DNA from: Massilia aurea
Lineage (GTDB): Bacteria; Pseudomonadota; Gammaproteobacteria; Burkholderiales; Burkholderiaceae_D
NCBI RefSeq assembly: GCF_024753205.1
Contig: NZ_JANUGZ010000004.1
Location: 62,001 to 126,000, forward strand
Direction: 5' to 3'
Length of the DNA stretch: 64,000 nucleotides
The translations under genes were made by a program, and so were the position numbers. Positions 51,623 to 60,278 of the stretch are shown here, piece after piece. How positions within the stretch are numbered: position 1 is the stretch's first letter; every line of letters starts with the position of its first letter. The notes beneath the pieces are model-generated. The model was not told the origin of the DNA, searched no databases, and saw only the letters and a program-made list of their open reading frames with translations.

Positions 51623-53410
51623 CTATCGCTTGCCCCTGACTGAGCGTGCCCCTTGCGCAACATCGATATCGAGGTAGCGCCAGTTCGTGAATTCGACGGG
51701 ATGGCGTTTGTAGTTTTTCAACCACGGATGCCGCAAATCGCCCGATAAAACATGGGTCAACGGCACCCACGGGTTGTACGCATGGAGCAGCTGGTTCATC
51801 TCGAAATACAGTGTGTTTCGCTCTGCACCATCCTGCAGCAAGCGTGCTTTTTCATAGCGCACATTGTATTGAGGCAGGTTGAAGCGCGCGTAGTTGGCCC
51901 GGCCTGCATTGGGCCCGTACAACAGCTGATAAAAGTTATCGCCATCGGGAAAATCGGCGATCCAGTTACTCTCGAACATCTGCACCGTTCCGAGGCGCGA
52001 GGCCTTGATGATCTCGGTTTTCTTGTCCGACTTGAACACGACGCGCACACCGATGGCATTCAGGCATTTTCGCCAGAGTTCATCACGCAGGCGCCCGCCC
52101 ACGGTCGCTTCGCTGTGCATCGTCAAGGTCAGCGGCTTGCCATCGGGCGCGCGCCGAAAACCGTCCGGGTCGCGCCCTTCGTAACCATGGCGGTCGAGCA
52201 AGGCATTGGCCAGCGTCGGGTCATATGGCACCGGACTGCGATAGCGCGGATCGTAGCCGCGCACGTTCGGCGGCAACGGCGACTCGGCCTTGATCGCAAA
52301 CCCTTTCTTCAGTAGCGCAATGTCTTCGGCGCTGTTGTACGCCATCGAGATCGCACGCCGCAGTGCAATGCGGTCCTTGCTGTAGCCGCCCACGACCGGG
52401 TCGGTCATGTTCATCCACATATAGTAGGTCTGCAATACCGGAAAGCGCGACAGCACGATCCCGCGCGCGGCCAGCTCGGGTTTCAGGGCGCCGTCGTGCA
52501 CGACCATTTCGGTCATCGATTCGGGGATCTGCTCCAGGTAATCGTAGTCGGCATTCAGAAAGCCCAGCATGCGGCCCTGGAATTCCTCGGCGATGCGTAC
52601 CTCGACCCGGTCCACGCGCGGCAGGCGCTTGCCATTCAGTGCGGCGGCAATCGCCCGGTCCTCCGGATCATTACCGGGCGTGGCTGCGAACACGGCCGTG
52701 GAATCCGGATTGGCCAGCAGCACGATGCGATCGCTCCGTTTCCACTCCCCCAGCATGAACGGCCCGGTGCCGATCGGGTGATTGCCCGCCTGTCCCGGAT
52801 ACGCCTCAATGACTTCACGCGCCACCACGCTGCTGGCCGCCGTCGCCAGATAAAACAGGAAATTGTTATCGGGCGCAGCCAGCTGGATGCGCAGCGTGTA
52901 GCGGTCCGGTGCCTGCAGGCCCGCCACCTCTACGTCCGGGCCGAAGCGCTCGCGCAGCGCGGCGTCACCCTCGATCTTGCCTTCGAACATATAGGCCCAG
53001 GGCGACTTGAGCGCGGGGTCGTATAAACGCTTGAGGCTGTAGACATAGTCGGCGGCCGTGACTTCGCGCTTGCGGCCCTTGAACGCGGGATCGGGCGTGA
53101 AATGGATGCCGGGACGGATGCGGAAGGTGTAGGTCAGGCCGTCGCTGCTGACGGTCGGCATCGCCGTGGCCGTGTTGGGGCGCAGCGCAGCCGGGCGCGC
53201 CAGGTAGTCGTAGCGCAGCAGCGGATCGAACAGGTTTTCCAGCAGCGACAGCGTGGCGTTGTCGGAGGCCACTGCCGGGTCGAGTCCCGTCTCGCTGGTC
53301 GAGAGGAACATGTGCAGGACCTTGTCCTGCGTCTGCGCCTGTGCGCCGGAATACGGCACAAGCAGGAACGACAGCGACAACAGCGCAGCAGCGGCGGAGC
53401 GAAATTTCAT
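51623..53410 (-). CDS. Extracellular solute-binding protein, family 5 (orphan)
   Basis: This 595-residue periplasmic binding protein is of the oligopeptide/nickel (SBP_bac_5) family. It has a signal peptide (MKFRSAAAALLSLSFLLVPYSGAQAQ), the family's LDPAVASDNATLSLLENLFDPLL opening, RPGIHFTPDP, IGTGPFMLGEWKRSDRIVLLANP and RRAISMAYN. The ATG at 53410 is chosen by the signal. No ABC permease or ATPase gene is in the neighbourhood, so it is an orphan receptor or works with a distant transporter. It is divergent from the SpmAB-like gene. Confidence 0.88.
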   Translation of the reverse strand: MKFRSAAAALLSLSFLLVPYSGAQAQTQDKVLHMFLSTSETGLDPAVASDNATLSLLENLFDPLLRYDYLARPAALRPNTATAMPTVSSDGLTYTFRIRPGIHFTPDPAFKGRKREVTAADYVYSLKRLYDPALKSPWAYMFEGKIEGDAALRERFGPDVEVAGLQAPDRYTLRIQLAAPDNNFLFYLATAASSVVAREVIEAYPGQAGNHPIGTGPFMLGEWKRSDRIVLLANPDSTAVFAATPGNDPEDRAIAAALNGKRLPRVDRVEVRIAEEFQGRMLGFLNADYDYLEQIPESMTEMVVHDGALKPELAARGIVLSRFPVLQTYYMWMNMTDPVVGGYSKDRIALRRAISMAYNSAEDIALLKKGFAIKAESPLPPNVRGYDPRYRSPVPYDPTLANALLDRHGYEGRDPDGFRRAPDGKPLTLTMHSEATVGGRLRDELWRKCLNAIGVRVVFKSDKKTEIIKASRLGTVQMFESNWIADFPDGDNFYQLLYGPNAGRANYARFNLPQYNVRYEKARLLQDGAERNTLYFEMNQLLHAYNPWVPLTHVLSGDLRHPWLKNYKRHPVEFTNWRYLDIDVAQGARSVRGKR

Positions 53411-53583
53411 GACGGCAGATCCTTTGGAGCGTCCCATACGGCGTGCCGTATCATAGGCGCGCCGCGCCTTGGCAAGCAACGCTCATAACTTTTGCGCATG
53501 GCGCGGCTGCATTCTTTCATCCACGCGGCTTGCCCTTGGCCCTTGGGCGCTGCACAATCGTCCGAACCCGGCGGCAACGCTTC

Positions 53584-53613
53584 GATCAGCACCGATCAGC
53601 ACCTCTCAGCACT
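53584..53613. repeat. Three 10-bp tandem repeats before the SpmAB-like gene
   Basis: GATCAGCACC occurs at 53584-53593 and 53594-53603, with a degenerate third unit TCTCAGCACT at 53604-53613. The array ends 13 bases before the ATG and would be part of the leader. Confidence 0.5.
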
Positions 53614-53625
53614 TACTGGTTATCG

Positions 53626-54864
53626 ATGGCACTCAATTACATCTGGACAGGCTTCTTTCTCGTCGGCTTCCTCGCAGCAATGGCGCAGTGGCTCTTCCTC
53701 GGCGACACCGAAATCTTCAAGCGCATCATCGACGGCACCTTCGACTCGGCCAAGATGGCCGTGATGGACATCGCCCTGCCGCTGGCCGGCGTGATGACGT
53801 TCTGGCTCGGGATCATGAATGTCGGCGAAAAGGCCGGCGCCATCAACCTGTTCGCGCGCGTGATCGGCCCGTTCTTTTCGCGCATCTTCCCGGGTGTGCC
53901 GCGCAACCACCCGGCCAATGGCCACATGGTGATGAACTTCTCGGCCAATATGCTGGGCCTCGATAATGCCGCCACGCCGTTCGGCCTGAAGGCCATGGAA
54001 AGCCTGCAGTCGCTCAACCCCAACAAGGACGAAGCGACCGATGCGCAGCTGATGTTTTTGGTGATCCAGACCTCCGGCCTGACGATCATCCCGCTGGCCG
54101 TGATGGCCCAGCGCGCGGTGCTGGGCGCGGCCAACCCGGCCGACATCTTCATCCCGACGCTGATCGCGACCTACACCGCCACCATCTTCAGCATCATCAT
54201 GGTGGGCCTGCGCCAGCGCATCAACCTGTTCGACCCGGTGATCTTTGCCTGGATCGGCGGCACCGCGGCGCTGATCGCGTCGATGGTCCTGTCCTTCACC
54301 TACTTCCTCGACAAAACGCAGATCCAGCTGGTGTCGTCGGTCGCGGCTAACCTGGTGCTGTTCGGCGTCATCGCCGCGTTCATGACCGGGGCGCTGCTCA
54401 AGAAGGTCAATGTGTTCGAGGCCTTCATCGAAGGCGCCAAGGGCGGCGTCGAAACGTCGATCAAGATCATCCCCTACCTGGTCGGCATGATCGTGGCGAT
54501 CAGCGTGGTGCGCAACTCGGGCATCCTCGGCATGGTCACGAGCGGCTTCGCATGGGTGTTTTCCGCACTGGGCCTGCAGACCGATTTCGTCGGCGCGCTG
54601 CCGACCGCGCTCATGAAATCACTCTCGGGCAGTGGCGCACGCGCCATGATGATCGATGCGATCAAGACCTATGGCGTCGACTCGTTCGTCGGCCGCCTGG
54701 CCAGCATCATGCAGGGCGCGTCGGACACCACGTTCTACATCATCGCGCTGTATTTCGGCTCGGTCGGCATCCGCAAGACGCGCTATGCGGTCAGCTATGG
54801 CCTGCTGGCGGACCTGGTCGGCATCATCGCCGCGATCTTCGTGGCCTATCTCTTCTTCGGTTAA
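53626..54864 (+). CDS. SpmAB-like nucleoside recognition domain membrane protein
   Basis: This 412-residue inner-membrane protein carries two nucleoside-recognition (Gate) domains, equivalent to fused Bacillus SpmA and SpmB. The first half includes MNVGEKAGAINLFARVIGPFFSRIFP and GHMVMNFSANMLGLDNAATPFGLKAM; the second includes LPTALMKSLSGSGARAMMIDAI and GASDTTFYIIALYFGSVGI. In non-sporulating bacteria the family has no settled role. It lies ten bases upstream of dacB and is probably co-transcribed, hinting at a cell-wall connection. I chose ATG 53626; the frame is open further upstream to 53443 without a likely signal. Confidence 0.88.
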   Translation: MALNYIWTGFFLVGFLAAMAQWLFLGDTEIFKRIIDGTFDSAKMAVMDIALPLAGVMTFWLGIMNVGEKAGAINLFARVIGPFFSRIFPGVPRNHPANGHMVMNFSANMLGLDNAATPFGLKAMESLQSLNPNKDEATDAQLMFLVIQTSGLTIIPLAVMAQRAVLGAANPADIFIPTLIATYTATIFSIIMVGLRQRINLFDPVIFAWIGGTAALIASMVLSFTYFLDKTQIQLVSSVAANLVLFGVIAAFMTGALLKKVNVFEAFIEGAKGGVETSIKIIPYLVGMIVAISVVRNSGILGMVTSGFAWVFSALGLQTDFVGALPTALMKSLSGSGARAMMIDAIKTYGVDSFVGRLASIMQGASDTTFYIIALYFGSVGIRKTRYAVSYGLLADLVGIIAAIFVAYLFFG

Positions 54865-54874
54865 GGATTCACGC

Positions 54875-56350
54875 ATGTTCAAACGCGCCACCCTCGTCCT
54901 GTCGCTGCTGTGCGCCACGTCGCTCGCCCAGGCCCAGCTACCGGCGCCGGTGGCGCAGCTGATGCAGCAAAGCGGCATCGCGCCGAGCGAAGTGGGCCTG
55001 CTCGTGCTGCGCGGCGACGCCGCCGTGCTGTCGCACCAGGCAGCGCTGCCGATGCAGCCGGCGTCGACGATCAAGCTGGTGACGACACTGATCGGCCTCG
55101 AGCGGCTTGGCCCCACGTTCCGCGGCCGCACCGAACTGCGTACGACCGGGGATGTGAAAGACGGTGTGCTGCGCGGCAGCCTGTACGTCAAGGGCGGCGC
55201 CGATGCCGACCTGGCCGGCGAGCATCTCGAGGCCATGCTGCGCGCACTGCGCTACCAGGGCATCGAGCGCATCCAGGGCGACCTGGTGCTCGATCGCAGC
55301 CTGTTCCAGCCGGCCCGGCCGGACGTCGGCCTGCCGCCGTTCGACGAGTCGCCCGACGCGTATTACAACGTGATTCCCGACGCCCTCCTCCTCAACAAGA
55401 ACATGCTGCAGCTGGACATGCGCGCAACCGGCGCCACGCTGCAACTGCGCATGTACCCGGAACTCGAACGCGTGTCGGTCACGTCGGCAATGACGCTGGT
55501 CGAGCGCGACTGCGCGAAGTGGGAAGACGGCTGGCAGTTGCCCGAGACGCGGCGCGCGCCCGATGGCCGCATCGAGGTGGTCTTGCGTGGCACCTTCCCG
55601 AAAAACTGCAACCGCAGCTACAGCGTCAATGTGCTCGACCGCGACGATTACGTGGGCCGCTTCGTGCGCCGTGCCTGGACCGATCTGGGCGGCACGCTCA
55701 GTGGCCGCACGATCACGGGCGCCACGCCGCTGGACGCGCGCGTGCTGGCGGCGCACGCCGCGCGCGCCTTGCCCGAACTGGTCCGCGACATCAACAAGAC
55801 GTCCGACAACACGCTGGCGCGCCTGCTGTTTTTAAGCCTGGGCAGCCTGCAGGGCGATCCCGTCGATGGCAGCCTGGCGCTGCCGTCTGGCGAGGTCACC
55901 ACCTTTGCGCGCGCCGACGGCGCGGTGCGCGACTGGCTGCGCGCGCAGCGCATCGACGACACCGGGTTCGTGATCGACAATGGCTCGGGCCTGTCGCGCA
56001 TCGAGCGCATCAGCGCGCAGCAGATGGGCAGCCTGCTGCAGGCGGGCTTGAAGAGTCCATGGGCGCCCGAATTCCAGGCCAGCCTGCCGATCGGCGCGGT
56101 CGATGGCACCATGCGCCGGCGTCTGGCCGGCACGCCGGCCGCCGGGCGCGCGCGCCTGAAAACAGGCACGCTGCGCAACGTCACCGCCGTGGCCGGCTAC
56201 GTACCGGATGCGAATGGCAATCTGTGCGTGGTGGTAGCAATGGTCAATAGCGAACGGGCCGGCGACGGGCGCGGCCGCGCAGTGCTCGATGTACTGATCG
56301 ACTGGGTGGCGCGGTCGGGAACGACACAGGCGGCATCAGTACAGCGTTGA
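54875..56350 (+). CDS. dacB: D-alanyl-D-alanine carboxypeptidase/endopeptidase DacB (PBP4 type)
   Basis: This 491-residue S13-family penicillin-binding protein hydrolyses D-Ala-D-Ala and D-Ala-mDAP cross-links in the periplasm. It has a signal peptide (MFKRATLVLSLLCATSLAQAQ). The three active-site motifs are STIK (Ser64-Lys67), SDN in KTSDNTLAR, and KTG in RLKTGTLRNVTAVAGY. The large insert typical of class C PBPs lies between the first two. It starts ten bases after the SpmAB-like gene. Confidence 0.94.
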   Translation: MFKRATLVLSLLCATSLAQAQLPAPVAQLMQQSGIAPSEVGLLVLRGDAAVLSHQAALPMQPASTIKLVTTLIGLERLGPTFRGRTELRTTGDVKDGVLRGSLYVKGGADADLAGEHLEAMLRALRYQGIERIQGDLVLDRSLFQPARPDVGLPPFDESPDAYYNVIPDALLLNKNMLQLDMRATGATLQLRMYPELERVSVTSAMTLVERDCAKWEDGWQLPETRRAPDGRIEVVLRGTFPKNCNRSYSVNVLDRDDYVGRFVRRAWTDLGGTLSGRTITGATPLDARVLAAHAARALPELVRDINKTSDNTLARLLFLSLGSLQGDPVDGSLALPSGEVTTFARADGAVRDWLRAQRIDDTGFVIDNGSGLSRIERISAQQMGSLLQAGLKSPWAPEFQASLPIGAVDGTMRRRLAGTPAAGRARLKTGTLRNVTAVAGYVPDANGNLCVVVAMVNSERAGDGRGRAVLDVLIDWVARSGTTQAASVQR

Positions 56351-56586
56351 GCAAATTGTCACGGGATTGAACCGGCTTATCTTGCAAAATTAACAAAGTA
56401 ATTAATGAACTGATACATTTTGTTAGTTTTGGGTAAGAAAACTTTGCCACAATAGTCATTTGTCCGACACCGCTACCGGTGATCGGTCCTGCCGGCGCCG
56501 ACGCCGGATCATCCTGTCCTGTCCGACTACCGCCGAATGATGAATCGTGTGTCGCAGGCATCATCACCTGCCGCATTGTCCATCGC

Positions 56587-57726
56587 ATGCACATCCATTA
56601 CCTGACCGGCGAGTTCGCGCGCACCACCAGCGAAACTGCTTTCCTTTCCAGCCAGATCGAACGCACGCGCGCCATGCTCGGCTTTACGCTGCTGTTCTGC
56701 GTCGCGTTCTTCCTGTCGTTTTTTGTGACGGATATCGCGGTTCTGGGCATGGCTGCAGCACTGCGCGACACGCTGCCAGCACGCCTTCTGGTTGCAGCCA
56801 TCGCCGGTACCTGGGCCTGGCTGGCCTATCGCCGTCCGCTGTCGATCCGTGCCATGCGCCTGGCGGCGTCGCTGTCCGAGGGCATCGCGCTGGGCTGCTT
56901 CATGGTGGTGGCGCTGGCGCGGCCGCATGAAGTGCACTGGCATGCGATGTCGATGCTGATCATGCTGGTGGTGATCTACCTGTATATCCCGAACCGTCTG
57001 GTGTATTCGACCGCGCTTGGCACGGGCGCCTCGATCGTCTTCCTGGCGCTGGTCACGTTCATGCTGCCGCCAAGGCCCGTGTCCGATCTGGTCACGATGG
57101 CCATGCTGCTGGTGCTGATCAACACGTTCGGCATCCTGGCGGCGCGCCGCTACAACTGCGTCGCGCGCGAACAGTTCCGGCTGCAGATGACACTCAAGCA
57201 GCTCGCCCAGCGCGACCAGCTCACGGGCTGCTACAACCGCCACTACCTGCACGATCATCTGCTGGGGCACGAACTGGAACAGGCCCGCCAGCGCCAGCAT
57301 CCGGTGTCGGTCATCCTGTGCGACATCGATCACTTCAAGCGCATCAACGACACCTACGGCCACCATGAGGGCGATGCGGTGATCCGCACCTTTGCCAGCC
57401 TGCTGCACGGGATGGTGCGCAACGGCGTCGATGCCGTGGTGCGCTATGGTGGCGAGGAATTTTTGCTGGTCTTGCCCGGCATCGACCTGGCGCAAGGGAC
57501 CAGCCTGGCCGAGAGCCTGCGCGCGGCGTTTGCGGCCAATCGGGTCGCGCCGGATGCCGATGGCCCCGGGTTGCAGACCACCGCCAGCTTCGGCATGGCC
57601 ACGTACGACTTCGCCCGCGACGACGGCCACATCACGTTGCCCGACCTGATCCTGACCGCCGACAAGCTGCTGTACGCGGCCAAGCACAATGGCCGCAACC
57701 GGGTCGAAACGATCGCGATGAACTGA
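56587..57726 (+). CDS. Membrane diguanylate cyclase (GGDEF)
   Basis: This 379-residue c-di-GMP synthase has a membrane sensory half of about six hydrophobic segments (roughly residues 25-180) and a C-terminal GGDEF domain. The active site is GGEEF at residues 288-292, preceded by RDQLTGCYNRHYL and CDIDHFKRINDTYGHHEGD. The product-inhibition I-site is degenerate: the RxxD position reads NGVD, so feedback control may be lost. I chose ATG 56587 (MHIHYLTGEF). The preceding gap is AT-rich and may hold its promoter. No EAL domain is present. Confidence 0.92.
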   Translation: MHIHYLTGEFARTTSETAFLSSQIERTRAMLGFTLLFCVAFFLSFFVTDIAVLGMAAALRDTLPARLLVAAIAGTWAWLAYRRPLSIRAMRLAASLSEGIALGCFMVVALARPHEVHWHAMSMLIMLVVIYLYIPNRLVYSTALGTGASIVFLALVTFMLPPRPVSDLVTMAMLLVLINTFGILAARRYNCVAREQFRLQMTLKQLAQRDQLTGCYNRHYLHDHLLGHELEQARQRQHPVSVILCDIDHFKRINDTYGHHEGDAVIRTFASLLHGMVRNGVDAVVRYGGEEFLLVLPGIDLAQGTSLAESLRAAFAANRVAPDADGPGLQTTASFGMATYDFARDDGHITLPDLILTADKLLYAAKHNGRNRVETIAMN

Positions 57727-57729
57727 CGC

Positions 57730-58341
57730 CTACAGCACGCGCTGAAAGGTGCGCCGCACCAGATCGCGGTCGCCGCAATCGAAGTGCCACCATTCGGTTT
57801 TGATGCCTAAAAAGCCCGCCGCCAGCATCGCTTCGCGCAGCAGGCGCCGGTTGGCCACCTGTGCTTCGGTGAGACGGCCGGCCAGCACAAACCCTTCTTC
57901 GAGCGCCGGATGCGACAGCTCGGTCATGTCGTCGAAACCGGTGCCCATGTCGAGTTCATGACCGGCCGCGTCGACCAGCGTCAGGTCCAGCGCCATGCCG
58001 TACGAATGGATCGAGCCGCGCGCCGGATCGGCCAGGTACAGGCGCAGGTCGGTGCCCTCAAGCGCGTCCCACAACTGCTGCTGGACGCGCTGCGGCCGCA
58101 ATGCATCGAGCACCAGCACCGTCAGGTCGGGCCGGCGTGCGGCCAGCCAGGCCACCACGTGCTCGAGCGCTGCGGCCGCCTGCACATGCAGCCAGGCGCA
58201 ATCGAACGGCGAATACAGATCGCGCCCGACAAAATTGTTGGCGGTGGCGTAGCGCAGGTCGACCCGGATGCCGGCAATGCTGTCCAGGTGCCGGAATGCC
58301 GGGCTGGCGGCAATGTCTTCGCTGGCGATGAACGCGTGCAT
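57730..58341 (-). CDS. D-alanyl-D-alanine dipeptidase (VanX/DdpX-like)
   Basis: This 203-residue M15D peptidase hydrolyses D-Ala-D-Ala dipeptide. The zinc site is visible as SIHSYGMALD (His112, Asp119) and EWWHFD (Glu183, His186). The DLRYATANNFVGRDLY N-terminal motif is typical. There is no signal peptide, so it is cytoplasmic, as is DdpX/VanX. It is the last gene of the peptidoglycan-fragment operon, 15 bases after the LysR gene. There is no vanH or vanA-type ligase nearby, so a catabolic rather than resistance role is likely. Confidence 0.9.
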   Translation of the reverse strand: MHAFIASEDIAASPAFRHLDSIAGIRVDLRYATANNFVGRDLYSPFDCAWLHVQAAAALEHVVAWLAARRPDLTVLVLDALRPQRVQQQLWDALEGTDLRLYLADPARGSIHSYGMALDLTLVDAAGHELDMGTGFDDMTELSHPALEEGFVLAGRLTEAQVANRRLLREAMLAAGFLGIKTEWWHFDCGDRDLVRRTFQRVL

Positions 58342-58356
58342 GGTGCTGAAAAAATC

Positions 58357-59256
58357 CTAGGCTGGTTCGAGACAGGCGCGCGCGGTCGCGCCGATGCAAT
58401 TGGCCAGCTCGCGCGCGCCATGCGACAGCGGCGCGTGGCTGGCCGTGAGCAGGTACAGGTGCACGGGAATCGACGGCGACCACTGGCGGCACTGCACCTG
58501 GTTCGCTGCGGCCGAGGCGGCCGTGAACGGATCAACCACCGCGGTGCCGGCGCCGGCTTCGACCAGCGAGCGGGCGATCTGGTACGTTTGCACCACGGTG
58601 CGAAACACCGGTTGCACGCCCTGCGCTTCGCAGGCCGCCATCACCATTTCGCCCAGCGGATCGCGATCGGCCATGCCGATCAGTTCACCCGTCAAACCAT
58701 CGGCCGCGATCGGCGTGCGGCATTCGGCGTCGCTCCAGGTGCCGCGCGGCGCCATCACCGTCAGCAGGCCGTGCGCGATCGGCTCGGCCACGATGCCGGG
58801 ATGGCGCGGGTCCTGCAGCGACAGGCCCACATCGGCTTCGCCCAGGCGCAGTGCATTGACGATTTCGCTCGTGTGGTGCGTGGCCAGCTCGCACCGCGTT
58901 TCGGGGAAGGCGCGGCGCCAGGCGGTCATCCCGGCCGGCAGCACGCTCACTGCAATGGTCGGCGTGGACACCAGGCGCACGGTTTCCACCGCGCGCCCCT
59001 TCAGGCTCGCGGCCAGGCGGCGGATGCCCTGCAGGTCGCGATGAAGCTTTTCGGTTTCGACGAACAGGCGGTGCGCTTCCGGCCTGGGATACAGCTTGCC
59101 GCGCACGCGCTCGAACAGCGGCATGCCCAGTTGCAGCTCGGCGTGCTGCAGCACCTTGGTCACGGCCGGCTGCGAGATATGCAACACCTGCGCGGCGCCG
59201 CTGATGGTGCCGACCTGCATGATGGCGTGGAATACTTCGATATGGCGCAGACGCAT
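58357..59256 (-). CDS. LysR-type transcriptional regulator within the operon
   Basis: This 299-residue LysR-family regulator has an N-terminal helix-turn-helix (MRLRHIEVFHAIMQVGTISGAAQVLHISQPAVTKVLQHAE) and a periplasmic-binding-protein-like effector domain. It is co-directional with its neighbours: 23 bases after the amidase gene and 15 bases before the VanX-like gene. That differs from the usual divergent arrangement of LysR regulators. A cell-wall fragment as effector is a reasonable guess only. Confidence 0.9.
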   Translation of the reverse strand: MRLRHIEVFHAIMQVGTISGAAQVLHISQPAVTKVLQHAELQLGMPLFERVRGKLYPRPEAHRLFVETEKLHRDLQGIRRLAASLKGRAVETVRLVSTPTIAVSVLPAGMTAWRRAFPETRCELATHHTSEIVNALRLGEADVGLSLQDPRHPGIVAEPIAHGLLTVMAPRGTWSDAECRTPIAADGLTGELIGMADRDPLGEMVMAACEAQGVQPVFRTVVQTYQIARSLVEAGAGTAVVDPFTAASAAANQVQCRQWSPSIPVHLYLLTASHAPLSHGARELANCIGATARACLEPA

Positions 59257-59279
59257 CGCTTATCCCCTGATTGCCGCCA

Positions 59280-60278
59280 TCATGGCGTGGTGATGACCGG
59301 CGTGGCCGGGGCCGGGGCGGTTTCCGGCGTCGGCTCAACCGGCAGCACCGGCGTCGGCTCGGGCAGAGTCGGCGTCGGCGTCGGCGTCGACATTGGCATC
59401 GGCGCTGGCGCTGGCATCGCGGTCGGCGCAACGGGCGCAACGGGCGCCACGGGCGCCAGTGCTGCCGGCACCGCCGGTGGCGGCGTGTTCGCCGGCGTCG
59501 TCAGCACTTCCAGCAGCGCGGCCGTTTCGGCATCGGCAACGCCCGAGATATCGCGCGGGCGGTACTTCATCTGGAATGCCGCCAGCGTGGTGCGGGTCGC
59601 TTCATCGTACGTGCCGCTCTGCACCAGGCCGAAGCCGTGCGTGGCCAGCTTGCGCTGGAACCAGGCGACGTCCGGCAGCAGGGCGTCGAAGGCCGGACGC
59701 ACGGCGGCGACGCGGTTCGCATCCGGCCACAGTATCAGGCCTTCCTGCGCCAGGCGCTGCCACGGGAACTGCGGCCCCGGATCCTGCTTGCGCAGCGGCG
59801 CGATATCGCTGTGACCAAGCACGTTCTCGGGCGCGATGCCGTGGCGCGCCACGATGTCCTTCACCAGCGGCAGCAGCGCATCCATCTGCGCCTGCGGGAA
59901 CGGCGCGTAGACGCGGCCCTGCGGCGTGTCCTTCCAGCCGGCGTTGACGATCTCGATGCCGATCGAGCTGTTGTTCAGTTGCGTGAAGTTCTTCCAGCTC
60001 GAATTGCCCGCGTGCCAGGCGGCGCGGTTTTCGTCGACCAGGCGGTAGATCTTCGGCTGCGCTTCGTCGGTCAGCAGGTAGTGCGCGCTGACCTGCTGCT
60101 GCGTCAGGATCTTGATCGAGGCAGGCGTGTTGGCCACCGTGTAGTGCAGCACCAGAAAACGCGCGCGGCTCGACTGGCCAACTGCATCGTAGGTGGTGTC
60201 GTACTTCGGCGTGGTCGGGGCGGTGGTGGTACAACCTGCCAGCACGGCCAGGGCGAGAGCGGCAAAGATCGATTTCAT
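59280..60278 (-). CDS. N-acetylmuramoyl-L-alanine amidase lipoprotein (AmiD-like)
   Basis: This is a 332-residue outer-membrane lipoprotein amidase. The lipobox is LAGC with Cys16. The amidase_2 domain shows FLVLHYTVANTP, WHAGNSSW and GHSDIAPLRKQDPGPQFPW. A peptidoglycan-binding-like domain follows (AWFQRKLATHGFGLVQSGTYDEATRTTLAAFQMKY). The protein ends in an extended Pro/Thr/Ala-rich tail of ~65 residues, encoded by GC-rich direct repeats at about 59341-59480. The start ATG 60278 overlaps the kinase stop by four bases. It releases stem peptides from murein or muropeptides at the outer membrane. Confidence 0.9.
   Translation of the reverse strand: MKSIFAALALAVLAGCTTTAPTTPKYDTTYDAVGQSSRARFLVLHYTVANTPASIKILTQQQVSAHYLLTDEAQPKIYRLVDENRAAWHAGNSSWKNFTQLNNSSIGIEIVNAGWKDTPQGRVYAPFPQAQMDALLPLVKDIVARHGIAPENVLGHSDIAPLRKQDPGPQFPWQRLAQEGLILWPDANRVAAVRPAFDALLPDVAWFQRKLATHGFGLVQSGTYDEATRTTLAAFQMKYRPRDISGVADAETAALLEVLTTPANTPPPAVPAALAPVAPVAPVAPTAMPAPAPMPMSTPTPTPTLPEPTPVLPVEPTPETAPAPATPVITTP

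Noticed and set aside
57730-58341. VanX-like gene as part of a vancomycin resistance cluster
   Set aside because: No D-Ala-D-Lac ligase, dehydrogenase or VanRS pair is present; the neighbours are cell-wall catabolism genes, so a nutritional role fits better.
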